Source: Ferrimonas sp048263965 (GTDB lineage: Bacteria > Pseudomonadota > Gammaproteobacteria > Enterobacterales > Shewanellaceae). From it: a stretch of DNA of 64,000 nt. Made by a program: the position numbers and the translations under genes. Below, in pieces: positions 34,209-42,790 of this stretch (position 1 is the stretch's first letter; each line of letters begins with the position of its first letter). Where the stretch lies: assembly GCF_048263965.1 (NCBI RefSeq), contig NZ_JBLXDO010000003.1:62001-126000 (forward strand). Reading direction: 5' to 3'. A model generated the notes under the pieces. The model saw nothing but the letters and a program-made list of their open reading frames with translations. It searched no databases and had not been told where the DNA came from.

Positions 34209-35072
34209 CTATCGTGATTTCTGCCTAAGCAGCCCTTCCTGGGCAGTGGAAGCCACTAACTCCCCGGCCTGATTAAAGATCTGTCCCCGTACCAGTCCCC
34301 GGGAATTGATGGCGTTGGGGGAGTCCACGGTGTAGAGCAGCCACTGGTCAAACGCCACCGGGCGATGGAACCACATGGAGTGATCTATGGTGGCCATCTT
34401 GATGCCCGGTGTCAGGAAAGAGACGCCGTGGGGCTGGGCAGCGGTCACCAGGAAATTGAGATCCGAGGCGTAAGCCAGCAGGTGACTGTGCAACACCGGT
34501 GCCGCTGGCAGGGTACCGTTGGCCCGCATCCACATATGACGGACCGGTTCTCTTGGGGTCGGCTTCAACGGGTTGATGGGATCCACCGGGCGGATCTCTA
34601 TGGAGGTGTTGTTCAGATAGATATCCAACACCGCATCCGGCACCTTGCCGCGCATTCCCTCAGCCAGCTGAAACTGGTTGGGCAAGGTCTCGGGCCCCGG
34701 CACCTGGGGCATCTGGGCCTGGTGATCGAAACCCGGCTCCAGGTGGTGGAAGGAACCGGTCAGGTGGAAAATGGGGCGGCCATGCTGAATGGCGCTGACC
34801 CGTCGGGTGCTGATAGAACCGCCGTCGCGCATATTCTCCACTTCGTAGATCACCGGACGGCTGAGGTCTCCGGCACGCAGGAAGTAGGAGTGGAAAGAGT
34901 GAATCTCCCGGGCCGAATCTACGGTGCGGGTGGCCGCCGCCAGTGCCTGGCCGAGCACCTGCCCGCCAAACAGGTGACCGAAGCCCAGATCTTCGCTCTG
35001 GCCCCGGTACAGCCCCTCTTCCAACTGCTCCAGGTCCATCACCTGAAGCAGGGTATCGAGAGAATTGGACAT
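34209..35072 (-). CDS. tesB: Acyl-CoA thioesterase II
   Basis: The 287-residue product is a double-hotdog thioesterase of the TesB family and matches E. coli TesB in length (286). Motifs include FGGQVLGQALAAA, HSFHSYFLRAGD, the catalytic-aspartate region LAYASDLNFLVTA and the C-terminal TIDHSMWFHRP. It hydrolyses medium- and long-chain acyl-CoA in the cytoplasm. The gene is transcribed toward the AGCS gene but separated from it by a strong terminator. No operator was recognised. Confidence 0.95.
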   Translation of the reverse strand: MSNSLDTLLQVMDLEQLEEGLYRGQSEDLGFGHLFGGQVLGQALAAATRTVDSAREIHSFHSYFLRAGDLSRPVIYEVENMRDGGSISTRRVSAIQHGRPIFHLTGSFHHLEPGFDHQAQMPQVPGPETLPNQFQLAEGMRGKVPDAVLDIYLNNTSIEIRPVDPINPLKPTPREPVRHMWMRANGTLPAAPVLHSHLLAYASDLNFLVTAAQPHGVSFLTPGIKMATIDHSMWFHRPVAFDQWLLYTVDSPNAINSRGLVRGQIFNQAGELVASTAQEGLLRQKSR

Positions 35073-35130
35073 TGATGGGTCCCAATTTCAGTGACAAAGG
35101 CCACAGGGTACCCAAGGGCGCGACTCAGGG

Positions 35131-36027
35131 TCAACGCTGAAACAGGCGCCTGACCCTCTCTCTAAAGGAGGGGTAGGGGGTAACCACAGATTCCGAGTCC
35201 AGCTCGTCCCAGGCCAGGCATAACTCTTCCGGTCGCAGATTCTCCGGCTTCAGCCGGATGCCGTGTGTTTCCACGGTTCTGGCCAGGGTAAACTGCCCCG
35301 CTGCCGCCGTCAGTGTCGCCCCGTTTGGGGCATCCCGCGACAACAGATAGAGCAGGGCTGGGACCACGGCGCTGATCTGCAACTTCTGATGCTGGTCGGT
35401 GGTAAACAGTTTCTCCACCATCCGGGTGGAGGCCGATGGACACAGGGCGTTGCAGCGGATCCCCACCTCATCCATCCTCTGGGCCACCGACAGCATGAAA
35501 CCACGATTGGCCATCATGCTGGCGCCGTAGCCGCCCAGGTCCCGATCGCCATAGAGGCCGGAAAAGCCGCTGCACACCACGATGTGTCCCTTGTTGGCCA
35601 TAAGCTGTTCCATGGCCGCGTGCACCAGGTTCACCGTGCCAAAGTGGTTCACCTCCATCATCCGCCGGTACTCCTCCAGGTCGCAGGGCGCCTGTTGGGG
35701 AATGAGGATGCCGGCACAGGCCACCACAGAATTAATGCGACCAAAGTGGTCAATGCCAGCGGCAAGCGCACCGGAGAGCGCCTGATGGTCGGTGACATCC
35801 ACACACATCGGCAGGGCTTCGCCATCCAGGTCCCGAATCAGGGTCGCCACCTCATGCACCAGGGTCGGGTCGCTGCCCTGTCCCCGGCTGTCACAGCCGT
35901 TATCCAGCAGCAGCAGCTTGGCACCACGCTCAGCCAATGCCAGAGAGAAGGCGCGTCCCAGCCCACGACCGGCGCCACTGATGGCAACCACCTGATCATC
36001 AAAGCGAATTGAGCCCGTATCCTTCAT
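35131..36027 (-). CDS. SDR-fold protein with Met in place of the catalytic Lys
   Basis: A 298-residue protein of the SDR type closest to the HSD17B4/peroxisomal multifunctional enzyme dehydrogenase domain (AISGAGRGLGRAFSLALAERG in part, LLLDNG, VDVTDH). Asn127, Ser153 and Tyr167 are present, but the residue four after Tyr is Met171 (YGASM; codon ATG where AAG would give Lys). The N-N-A-G loop is A-C-A-G. The C-terminal ~60 residues extend past the SDR core. ATG 36027 has AGGAGG. With the lysine lost, cofactor binding and catalysis are expected to be poor, so the role is open. It is 58 bases from tesB and may be cotranscribed with it. Confidence 0.85.
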   Translation of the reverse strand: MKDTGSIRFDDQVVAISGAGRGLGRAFSLALAERGAKLLLLDNGCDSRGQGSDPTLVHEVATLIRDLDGEALPMCVDVTDHQALSGALAAGIDHFGRINSVVACAGILIPQQAPCDLEEYRRMMEVNHFGTVNLVHAAMEQLMANKGHIVVCSGFSGLYGDRDLGGYGASMMANRGFMLSVAQRMDEVGIRCNALCPSASTRMVEKLFTTDQHQKLQISAVVPALLYLLSRDAPNGATLTAAAGQFTLARTVETHGIRLKPENLRPEELCLAWDELDSESVVTPYPSFRERVRRLFQR

Positions 36028-36213
36028 CCCTGTCCTCCTGACAAATTGGTGTAACCCCTTTTTAAAACAATGGGTTAATCCTTGTACAATTGCCAGGGTA
36101 AAACCGGCTCCGATACTGGATTCTCTACCGGGATCACACCGCCCTGCTGAAGACGATGAATCTCCTCGCTTTAGAGGTACAATAATGCGGTCATAACCAA
36201 ATCAAGAGCCCCT

Positions 36214-37095
36214 ATGAAACTGAGTTACTGGATGATGGCGATTCGCCCCCGCACCCTACCCGCGGCCATCGGGCCCATTCTGGTGGGCAATGTGCTGGCT
36301 TTCTATCATCAGGACTTTTCCGCCCTGGTTGCCTTTGCCTCCATGGTCTGCGCCGTGCTGCTGCAGATTGGGGTTAACCTGGCCAACGACTACTTCGATT
36401 TCAAATCCGGCGTGGACACCGATGAGCGCCTGGGTCCCACCCGAGTCACCCAGCAGGGCCTGCTCTCTGCCAGCGCCGTGCGCAATGGCATGATCCTCTC
36501 CCTCACCATTGCCACCCTGATTGGCCAATACCTGATCTTTGTGGGGGGCTGGCCCATCGCCTTCCTGGCACTGTTCGCCCTGGCCGGCGCCCTGTGCTAC
36601 TCCGGCGGCCCCTATCCCCTGGCCTCCCATGGCCTGGGCGAGATCGCCGCCTACGTCTACTTCGGACTGGTGGCCGTCGTCGGCTGCTACTTCATCCAGA
36701 CCGGCACCACGGACGCCAGTGCCTGGCTGCTGGCCAGTGCCGTGGGCCTGCTCAACGCCGCCATCATGCTGGTGAACAACACCCGGGATCGCACCACGGA
36801 CATCAAGGCGGGCAAGAACACCCTGGCGGTACGCCTGGGTCTGGAGCGCTCCCAACTGCTCTACCAGATGCTGATCGCCGCCCCCTACCTGATGGTAACC
36901 CTGGGCTGGTTGATGGGGATGCTGCCCGGCGCCACTGTGGCCGCCTGTGCCGCCTCCATCCCCATGGCCAAGGCCCTGGCCATGGAGTTTGCCAGCACCG
37001 AGGGCGCCGCCCTCAACCCGCTGCTGGGCCGCACCGCCAAACTCACCATGATCTTCTCCGGACTGGCTTCCGGCGGATTGCTGCTGGCGCTCTGA
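36214..37095 (+). CDS. menA: 1,4-dihydroxy-2-naphthoate polyprenyltransferase
   Basis: A 293-residue UbiA-family membrane protein with about eight or nine helices and both aspartate-rich motifs: NDYFDFKSGVDTDER and NNTRDRTTDIKAGK. The N-terminal RPRTLPAAIGPILVG is typical of MenA. It attaches the polyprenyl chain to dihydroxynaphthoate, giving demethylmenaquinone, the quinone used for anaerobic respiration, which fits the octaheme cytochrome cluster in this window. Single gene, ended by a strong terminator; ribosome site is weak (AAGAG). Confidence 0.95.
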   Translation: MKLSYWMMAIRPRTLPAAIGPILVGNVLAFYHQDFSALVAFASMVCAVLLQIGVNLANDYFDFKSGVDTDERLGPTRVTQQGLLSASAVRNGMILSLTIATLIGQYLIFVGGWPIAFLALFALAGALCYSGGPYPLASHGLGEIAAYVYFGLVAVVGCYFIQTGTTDASAWLLASAVGLLNAAIMLVNNTRDRTTDIKAGKNTLAVRLGLERSQLLYQMLIAAPYLMVTLGWLMGMLPGATVAACAASIPMAKALAMEFASTEGAALNPLLGRTAKLTMIFSGLASGGLLLAL

Positions 37096-37117
37096 GGCTT
37101 GAATACGGCACTCATCA

Positions 37118-37142
37118 GGGGCTCAATTGAGCCCCTTTTTTG
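37118..37142 (+). terminator. Rho-independent terminator after menA
   Basis: GGGGCTCAATTGAGCCCC stem followed by six T. Confidence 0.92.
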
Positions 37143-37170
37143 TGGCGCAAAACTTATTTCCCCATAAGCA

Positions 37171-37184
37171 GTGATCTGGGTCAC
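37171..37184. promoter_or_regulatory. CRP-like site before malic enzyme gene
   Basis: GTGA-TCTGGG-TCAC has the full CRP core. A -10-like TACACT at 37204-37209 puts the site centre about 40 bases upstream of the expected start point, the position of a class II activator. Confidence 0.6.
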
Positions 37185-37238
37185 GGCGGGCCGTCAATTG
37201 AGGTACACTATGCAAGGTCTAAAACAACAAACAAAATC

Positions 37239-38933
37239 ATGCCGATGGAAGACAATAAACGCCCCCTATATATCCCCTATGCCGGTCCCGTGCTACTGGA
37301 GACCTCCCTGCTGAACAAAGGCTCCGCCTTCAGTGAGGAGGAGCGGGAAGCCTTCAACCTCAACGGCCTGCTGCCCCACGCCATCGAAACCATCGAGGAA
37401 CAGGCAGAGCGGGCTTACCAGCAGTTCCAGCACTTCACCAACAACATGGACAAGCACGTCTACCTGAGAAACATTCAGGACACCAACGAGACCCTGTTCT
37501 ATCGTCTGGTGAACAATCACATCAGTGAGATGATGCCCATCATCTACACCCCCACCGTCGGCGAGGCCTGCGAGCAGTTCTCCAACATCTATCGCCGCGC
37601 CCGGGGCCTGATGCTCAGCTACCCAAACCGGGACAAGATCGACGATATCCTCAACAACGCCACCCGCCACAATGTCCGGGTGATTGTGATCACCGATGGT
37701 GAGCGGATTCTGGGTCTGGGGGATCAAGGCATTGGCGGCATGGGGATCCCCATCGGCAAACTCTCCCTCTACACCGCCTGTGGCGGCATCAGTCCCGCCT
37801 ACACCCTGCCCATAGTGCTGGACGTCGGCACCGACAATCCGCAGCGGCTCAATGACCCCATCTACATGGGCTGGCGCAACAAGCGCATCTCCGGCGAGGA
37901 GTACGACGCCTTCGTCGAGGAGGTGCTCAGCGCCGTGCAACGACGCTGGCCCGACGCCCTGGTGCAGTTCGAAGACTTTGCCCAGAAGAACGCCATGCCC
38001 CTGCTGGAACGATACAAAGACCGGCTCTGCTGCTTCAACGACGACATCCAGGGCACCGCCGCGGTCACCGTCGGCTCGCTGCTGGCCGCCTGTAAGGCAG
38101 CCGGTACCCAGCTCAAAGAGCAGACCGTCACCTTCCTCGGCGCTGGCTCTGCCGGTTGCGGCATCGCTGAAGCGATCATCGCTCAGATGGTCTCCGAGGG
38201 CCTGGAGGATGCTGAAGCCCGGGCACGGGTGCATATGGTGGACCGCTGGGGCCTGCTGCAGGAGGGGATGCCCAATCTGCTGCCTTTCCAGCAGAAGCTG
38301 ACCCAGAGCCTGGAGAAGACCCAGGGCTGGAGCGAAGAGGGCAGCGGCGTCTCCCTGCTGCAGGTGATGGAGCACGCCAGGCCCACCATCCTCATCGGCG
38401 TCAGCGGTGCCCCGGGGCTGTTCACCGAAGAGGTGATCCGCACCATGCACAAGCACTGCCCCCGCCCCATCGTCTTCCCCCTGTCCAACCCCACCCGCCG
38501 GGTGGAGGCGATGCCGGAAGACATATTGCGGTGGACCGAGGGTCAGGCCCTGGTGGCCACCGGCAGTCCCTTCGATCCGGTGATCCTGGATGACGCCAGC
38601 TACCCCATCGCCCAATGCAACAACAGCTACATCTTCCCCGGTGTCGGGCTGGGCGTGCTGGCCTGCAAGGCGGAGAGGGTCACCGACAACATGCTGATGG
38701 CCTCCAGCCGTGCCCTGGCGGAGTGCTCCCCCCTGGCCAACGACGGAGAGGGTGCCCTGCTGCCCCCCCTGGAGGAGATCCAGGAGGTCAGCAAGCAGAT
38801 CGCCTTTGCCGTGGCCCAGGCGGCCATGCGCGATGGCGTCGCCAAACTGATGAAGAACGTCGACCTCAAGGACAAGATTGAGGGGATGTTCTGGCAGCCG
38901 GAATACCGCCGCTACAAGCGCACCAGCTTCTGA
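37239..38933 (+). CDS. maeA: NAD-dependent malic enzyme
   Basis: The product (564 residues from ATG 37239) has the length and order of E. coli MaeA/SfcA (565). Signatures: YTPTVGEACEQFS, the catalytic region ITDGERILGLGDQGIGGMGIPIGK (in part), the metal motif FEDFAQKNA, FNDDIQGTA and the NAD fold FLGAGSAGCGIAEA. It decarboxylates malate to pyruvate with NAD. No clear ribosome site precedes 37239; ATG 37245 is an alternative, and the longer frame to 37140 is rejected because it runs through the CRP site and promoter. Single gene. Confidence 0.95.
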   Translation: MPMEDNKRPLYIPYAGPVLLETSLLNKGSAFSEEEREAFNLNGLLPHAIETIEEQAERAYQQFQHFTNNMDKHVYLRNIQDTNETLFYRLVNNHISEMMPIIYTPTVGEACEQFSNIYRRARGLMLSYPNRDKIDDILNNATRHNVRVIVITDGERILGLGDQGIGGMGIPIGKLSLYTACGGISPAYTLPIVLDVGTDNPQRLNDPIYMGWRNKRISGEEYDAFVEEVLSAVQRRWPDALVQFEDFAQKNAMPLLERYKDRLCCFNDDIQGTAAVTVGSLLAACKAAGTQLKEQTVTFLGAGSAGCGIAEAIIAQMVSEGLEDAEARARVHMVDRWGLLQEGMPNLLPFQQKLTQSLEKTQGWSEEGSGVSLLQVMEHARPTILIGVSGAPGLFTEEVIRTMHKHCPRPIVFPLSNPTRRVEAMPEDILRWTEGQALVATGSPFDPVILDDASYPIAQCNNSYIFPGVGLGVLACKAERVTDNMLMASSRALAECSPLANDGEGALLPPLEEIQEVSKQIAFAVAQAAMRDGVAKLMKNVDLKDKIEGMFWQPEYRRYKRTSF

Positions 38934-38941
38934 TCCCCCAG

Positions 38942-38976
38942 CAAAAAGAAAGAGGTGCCTGATGGCACCTCTTTTT
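38942..38976. terminator. Bidirectional terminator between maeA and prpE
   Basis: AGAGGTGCC/GGCACCTCT stem, loop TGAT, with T-run on the right and A-rich sequence on the left. Confidence 0.9.
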
Positions 38977-38997
38977 CTATGGGCTGCTGACGCAATC

Positions 38998-40923
38998 CTA
39001 GGAGAGGTCCAGCACCGGCTGCTCCGGCGTGTTCAGGCCCATCTGAGCCAGGGCCTGGCTGATCACCAACAACGCCTGAGGGTCCTCGATGGTGGCCGGA
39101 GTCTTCACCGCCTCACCATTGGCGATCTTGCGCATGGTCCCGCGCAGAATCTTACCCGAGCGGGTCTTGGGCAGCTTCTCCACCACCCCCACCAGCTTGA
39201 AGGCGCCCACCGCCCCCACCTCGGCGCGCACCAGGGCCACCAGCTCCTTTTTGATGGTCTCAAGATCCTTGTCCATCCCCTGCTTGAGCACCACCAGGCC
39301 CAGTGGCAGCTGCCCCTTGAGGCTGTCGTTGATGCCGATCACCGCCGCTTCCGCCACCGCGTTGTGGTGGGACAACACCTCCTCGAAGCGACCGGTGGAG
39401 AGTCGATGGCCTGCCACGTTGATGATGTCGTCCACCCGCCCCATCACATAGAGGTACCCCTCCTCATCCATATAGCCGGCATCACCGGTGAGGTAGTAGC
39501 CTGGATAGCGGGCCAGGTAGCCATCGCGGTAGCGATCGTCATTGTTCCACAGGGTCATCAGGGTCCCGGGAGGCAGAGGCAGTTTGATGGAGATGGCGCC
39601 GCTCTGATTGGGTGCCACCTGGGTACCCTCCTCATCCAGTACTTCCACCTGATAACCGGGGACCGCCAGCGCCGGGGAACCCGCCTTGATGGGCAAGGGG
39701 GCGATGCCCATGGGGTTGGCACAGATGGACCAGCCGGTCTCGGTCTGCCACCAGTGATCCACCACCGGCACCTTGAGCATGTCCGCTGCCCAATTCAGAG
39801 TATCCGGGTCACAGCGCTCTCCCGCCAGGAACAGCGCCTGCAGAGAGCTGATGTCCACTCCCTCCAGCAGGCTGGCACCGGCGTCGAGCCGTTTGATGGC
39901 GCGAATGGCGGTGGGCGCGGTAAAGAAGGACTTCACCTTGTACTTGTCGATGATCCGCCAGAAGGCGCCGGCGTCCGGTGTGCCCACAGGCTTGCCCTCG
40001 TAGAGGAGGGTGGTGGCCCGGGCCAGCAGCGGCCCATAGACTATGTAGGAATGCCCCACCACCCAGCCCACGTCGGACGCCGCCCAGAACACGTCACCGG
40101 GGTCGATGCTGTAGATCGCCTTCATCGACCAGGCCAGCGCCACCGCATGACCTCCATTATCACGCACCACCCCCTTGGGGCGGCCGGTGGTGCCTGAGGT
40201 GTAGAGAATGTAAAGGGGATCATCGGCCGCCACCTCCACACAGGCAGCCGGCTCGGCGCTGTCCACCAGCCCCTGCCAGTCGAAGTCCCGTCCTGTCTGC
40301 AACTCCGCCTGACACTGGGGGCGGGCAAAGATCACCGTACTGTCCACCTGGTGTTGAGATTGGGCCAGGGCGGCATCCAGCAGAGGCTTGTAGGGGATCA
40401 CCCCGGACGGTTCGATGCCGCATGAGGCGGAGATCACCAGCTTGGGCTGGGCATCGTCGATGCGGCTGGCCAGCTCCGGCGGGGCGAAGCCGCCAAACAC
40501 CACGGAATGGATCGCGCCCAACCGGGCACAGGCCAGCATCGCCACCGCGGTCTCCGGGATCATCGGCATGTAGATCACCACCCGATCCCCCTTACCAATG
40601 CCCAGCCCCTTGAGGGCCCCGGCAAAGCTGGCCACCTGCTGCTGAAGTTCGCCATAACTGACGGCGCGCTCGACGCCGGTGACCGGGCTGACATAGTGAA
40701 TGGCAGTCTGCTCACCAAAACCCGCTTCCACGTGGCGATCCACCGCGTTGTAGCAGGTATTCAGGGTCGCGTCCGGAAACCAGCGGTAGAAGGGAGCCTG
40801 GCTGTCGTCCAGCACCCGATCCACCGGCTTCATCCATGTAATTGTCTGGGCAGCCTGGCTCCAGAACCCCTGAGGGTCCTGCCACGCCTGCGTCTGCATC
40901 TGTCTGACCTTATCCAACGGCAT
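38998..40923 (-). CDS. prpE: Propionyl-CoA synthetase-type acyl-CoA ligase
   Basis: A 641-residue AMP-forming ligase with YTSGTTGRPKG (ATP loop), WWQTETGW, the hinge YLYVMGRVDDIINVAGHR and the C-terminal TRSGKILRGTMR, whose lysine is catalytic and often acetylated. Overall pattern is PrpE/ACSS3-like rather than Acs. It activates propionate or another short acid to its CoA ester. The frame opens at 40998, but ATG 40923 has GGGAGG and fits the family. It is divergent from liuR, with a LiuR-type operator between the two, so it is probably part of the branched-chain acid regulon, which itself generates propionyl-CoA. Exact substrate is inferred. Confidence 0.88.
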   Translation of the reverse strand: MPLDKVRQMQTQAWQDPQGFWSQAAQTITWMKPVDRVLDDSQAPFYRWFPDATLNTCYNAVDRHVEAGFGEQTAIHYVSPVTGVERAVSYGELQQQVASFAGALKGLGIGKGDRVVIYMPMIPETAVAMLACARLGAIHSVVFGGFAPPELASRIDDAQPKLVISASCGIEPSGVIPYKPLLDAALAQSQHQVDSTVIFARPQCQAELQTGRDFDWQGLVDSAEPAACVEVAADDPLYILYTSGTTGRPKGVVRDNGGHAVALAWSMKAIYSIDPGDVFWAASDVGWVVGHSYIVYGPLLARATTLLYEGKPVGTPDAGAFWRIIDKYKVKSFFTAPTAIRAIKRLDAGASLLEGVDISSLQALFLAGERCDPDTLNWAADMLKVPVVDHWWQTETGWSICANPMGIAPLPIKAGSPALAVPGYQVEVLDEEGTQVAPNQSGAISIKLPLPPGTLMTLWNNDDRYRDGYLARYPGYYLTGDAGYMDEEGYLYVMGRVDDIINVAGHRLSTGRFEEVLSHHNAVAEAAVIGINDSLKGQLPLGLVVLKQGMDKDLETIKKELVALVRAEVGAVGAFKLVGVVEKLPKTRSGKILRGTMRKIANGEAVKTPATIEDPQALLVISQALAQMGLNTPEQPVLDLS

Positions 40924-41020
40924 CTTTGCCTCCCTGGTCGAATTCACACTCTCTCTTGAATTTGTATCAAAAGGGAGAGCTGTGCCCCATTCGACCAAGG
41001 GCTAACACCCCCTTAACAAC

Positions 41021-41036
41021 TTTACCTTTACGTAAA
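41021..41036. promoter_or_regulatory. Predicted LiuR operator between prpE and liuR
   Basis: TTTACCTTTACGTAAA shares the outer half-sites of the palindrome at 18579. It lies 44 bases before liuR and 98 before prpE, between TTAACA (41013) and CTATAT (41041), as MerR-type regulators prefer. Confidence 0.75.
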
Positions 41037-41079
41037 CTTCCTATATGGTGAACGGAAGTGATTTTAGACCGGTACCACC

Positions 41080-41487
41080 ATGACTCAGAACCAAGAAAAG
41101 AGCAGCGTGACCTACTCCATCAGCGATCTGGCCCGTGAGTTCGACATCACCACGCGCAGCATCCGCTTCTATGAGGACCAAGGCCTGCTCAGCCCCGGCC
41201 GCAGGGGGCAGACCCGCATCTACAGCCTGCAGGACAAGGTGCGCCTGAAACTGATCCTGAGGGGCAAACGCCTGGGCTTCTCCCTGGCGGAAACCGGTCG
41301 CCTGTTTGATCTCTACGACGCCGACAAGAGCAGCGGCACCCAGTTGCAAACAATGCTGGAATTGATCGAAACCAAGAAGGCCGATCTTCAGCAACAGATG
41401 GACGACATCAAGGTGGTGATGATGGAACTCAGCTCCGCCGAACAGCAATGTAAGCAGGCACTGGAAGAGCTAACCGCAGAAACCTAG
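41080..41487 (+). CDS. liuR: MerR-family regulator of branched-chain amino acid catabolism
   Basis: A 135-residue MerR protein: winged helix at about 10-75 (YSISDLAREFDITTRSIRFYEDQG in part: EFDITTRSIRFYEDQG, then GRRGQTRIYSLQDKVRLKLI), a long dimerisation helix and a C-terminal region with one cysteine (EQQCKQALEEL). Its place directly before liuA and its length match LiuR, which controls leucine/isovalerate genes in related proteobacteria. It probably binds the 16-bp palindrome just upstream (self-control) and the matching sites at 18579 and 55788. The effector is thought to be a branched acyl-CoA; that is from the family, not from this sequence. Confidence 0.88.
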   Translation: MTQNQEKSSVTYSISDLAREFDITTRSIRFYEDQGLLSPGRRGQTRIYSLQDKVRLKLILRGKRLGFSLAETGRLFDLYDADKSSGTQLQTMLELIETKKADLQQQMDDIKVVMMELSSAEQQCKQALEELTAET

Positions 41488-41572
41488 TGTTTCACACATA
41501 ACAAGCGGTCCCTCTTTTTGCGGCCGGAGTGCCGCCAGTCTTGCTGCCCACAAGGACCCAAGGGGAGAAGAT

Positions 41573-42742
41573 ATGAGCCTTTACCAAACCAATTTCAACT
41601 TTGGCTTGGACGATACGCTGGAGATGCTGCGAGACTCGGTACGGGATTTTGCCCAGGCCGAAATCGCACCTCTGGCCAGTGACATAGACCAGAGCAACAC
41701 CTTTCCCAGCCACCTGTGGCAAAAGATGGGCGAGATGGGGCTGCTGGGGATCACCGTCTCCGAGGAGTACGGCGGCGTCAACATGGGCTACCTGGCCCAC
41801 GTCATCGCCATGGAGGAGATCTCCCGGGCCAGCGCATCCGTCGGCCTCTCCTACGGTGCCCACTCCAACCTGTGCGTCAACCAGATCCACCGCAACGGCA
41901 CCGAGGCACAGAAAGCCAAGTACCTGCCCAAGCTGGTCAGCGGCGAGCATGTGGGTGCCCTGGCCATGAGCGAACCCAATGCCGGTTCCGATGTGGTCTC
42001 CATGAAACTCACCGCCCGCCTCGAGGGTGACCACTATATTCTCAACGGCAACAAGATGTGGATCACCAACGGTCCAGACGCCGACACCTATGTCATCTAC
42101 GCCAAAACCGACCTGAATGCCGGCCCCAAGGGGATCACCGCCTTTATCGTCGAGCGCGGCACCCCAGGCTTCACCCAGGCCCAGAAGCTGGACAAGCTGG
42201 GCATGCGCGGCTCCAACACCTGTGAACTGGTGTTCCAGGATGCCCCTGTTCCGGTGGAGAACGTCCTTGGGGGCGTGGGCAAAGGGGTCAACGTGCTGAT
42301 GAGCGGCCTGGATTACGAGCGGGTCGTGCTTTCCGGCGGCCCCCTGGGGATCATGGCCGCCTGCCTGGATCAGGTGGTGCCCTACATCCACCAGCGTGAG
42401 CAGTTCGGCAAGGCGATCGGCCAGTTCCAGCTGGTCCAGGGCAAGGTGGCAGACATGTACACCCGCTCCAACGCTTCCCGCGCCTACGTCTACGCCGTGG
42501 CTCAAGCCTGCGATCGCAGGGAGACCACCCGCAAGGACGCCGCCGGAGCCATCCTCTACTCCGCCGAACTGGCCACCCAGCTGGCCCTGGATGCCATCCA
42601 ACTGCTGGGGGGCAACGGCTACATCAATGAGTACGCCACCGGCCGCCTGCTGCGGGATGCCAAACTGTATGAGATCGGCGCCGGCACCTCTGAAATTCGC
42701 CGTTTCCTCATCGGCCGCGAACTGTTCAACGAAACCGACTGA
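41573..42742 (+). CDS. liuA: Isovaleryl-CoA dehydrogenase
   Basis: A 389-residue acyl-CoA dehydrogenase with ALAMSEPNAGSDVVSMKL, KMWITNGPDADTYVIYAKT, LDYERVVLSGGPLGIM (the catalytic glutamate of isovaleryl-CoA dehydrogenase lies in this region) and LLGGNGYINEYATGRLLRDAKLYEIGAGTSEIRR (in part: LLGGNGYINEYATGR). It oxidises isovaleryl-CoA to 3-methylcrotonyl-CoA in leucine degradation and reduces ETF. First enzyme gene of the liu operon, 85 bases after liuR. A GC-rich hairpin lies in the gap before liuB. Confidence 0.95.
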   Translation: MSLYQTNFNFGLDDTLEMLRDSVRDFAQAEIAPLASDIDQSNTFPSHLWQKMGEMGLLGITVSEEYGGVNMGYLAHVIAMEEISRASASVGLSYGAHSNLCVNQIHRNGTEAQKAKYLPKLVSGEHVGALAMSEPNAGSDVVSMKLTARLEGDHYILNGNKMWITNGPDADTYVIYAKTDLNAGPKGITAFIVERGTPGFTQAQKLDKLGMRGSNTCELVFQDAPVPVENVLGGVGKGVNVLMSGLDYERVVLSGGPLGIMAACLDQVVPYIHQREQFGKAIGQFQLVQGKVADMYTRSNASRAYVYAVAQACDRRETTRKDAAGAILYSAELATQLALDAIQLLGGNGYINEYATGRLLRDAKLYEIGAGTSEIRRFLIGRELFNETD

Positions 42743-42751
42743 TCCCATGGA

Positions 42752-42771
42752 GCGGGGCCCCTGGGCCCCGC
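42752..42771 (+). other. Strong hairpin between liuA and liuB
   Basis: GCGGGGCCC pairs with GGGCCCCGC across a two-base loop. It lies inside an operon and has no T-run, so partial attenuation or mRNA protection is likelier than termination. Confidence 0.5.
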
Positions 42772-42790
42772 CAGTTAAGGACTGACTAAC

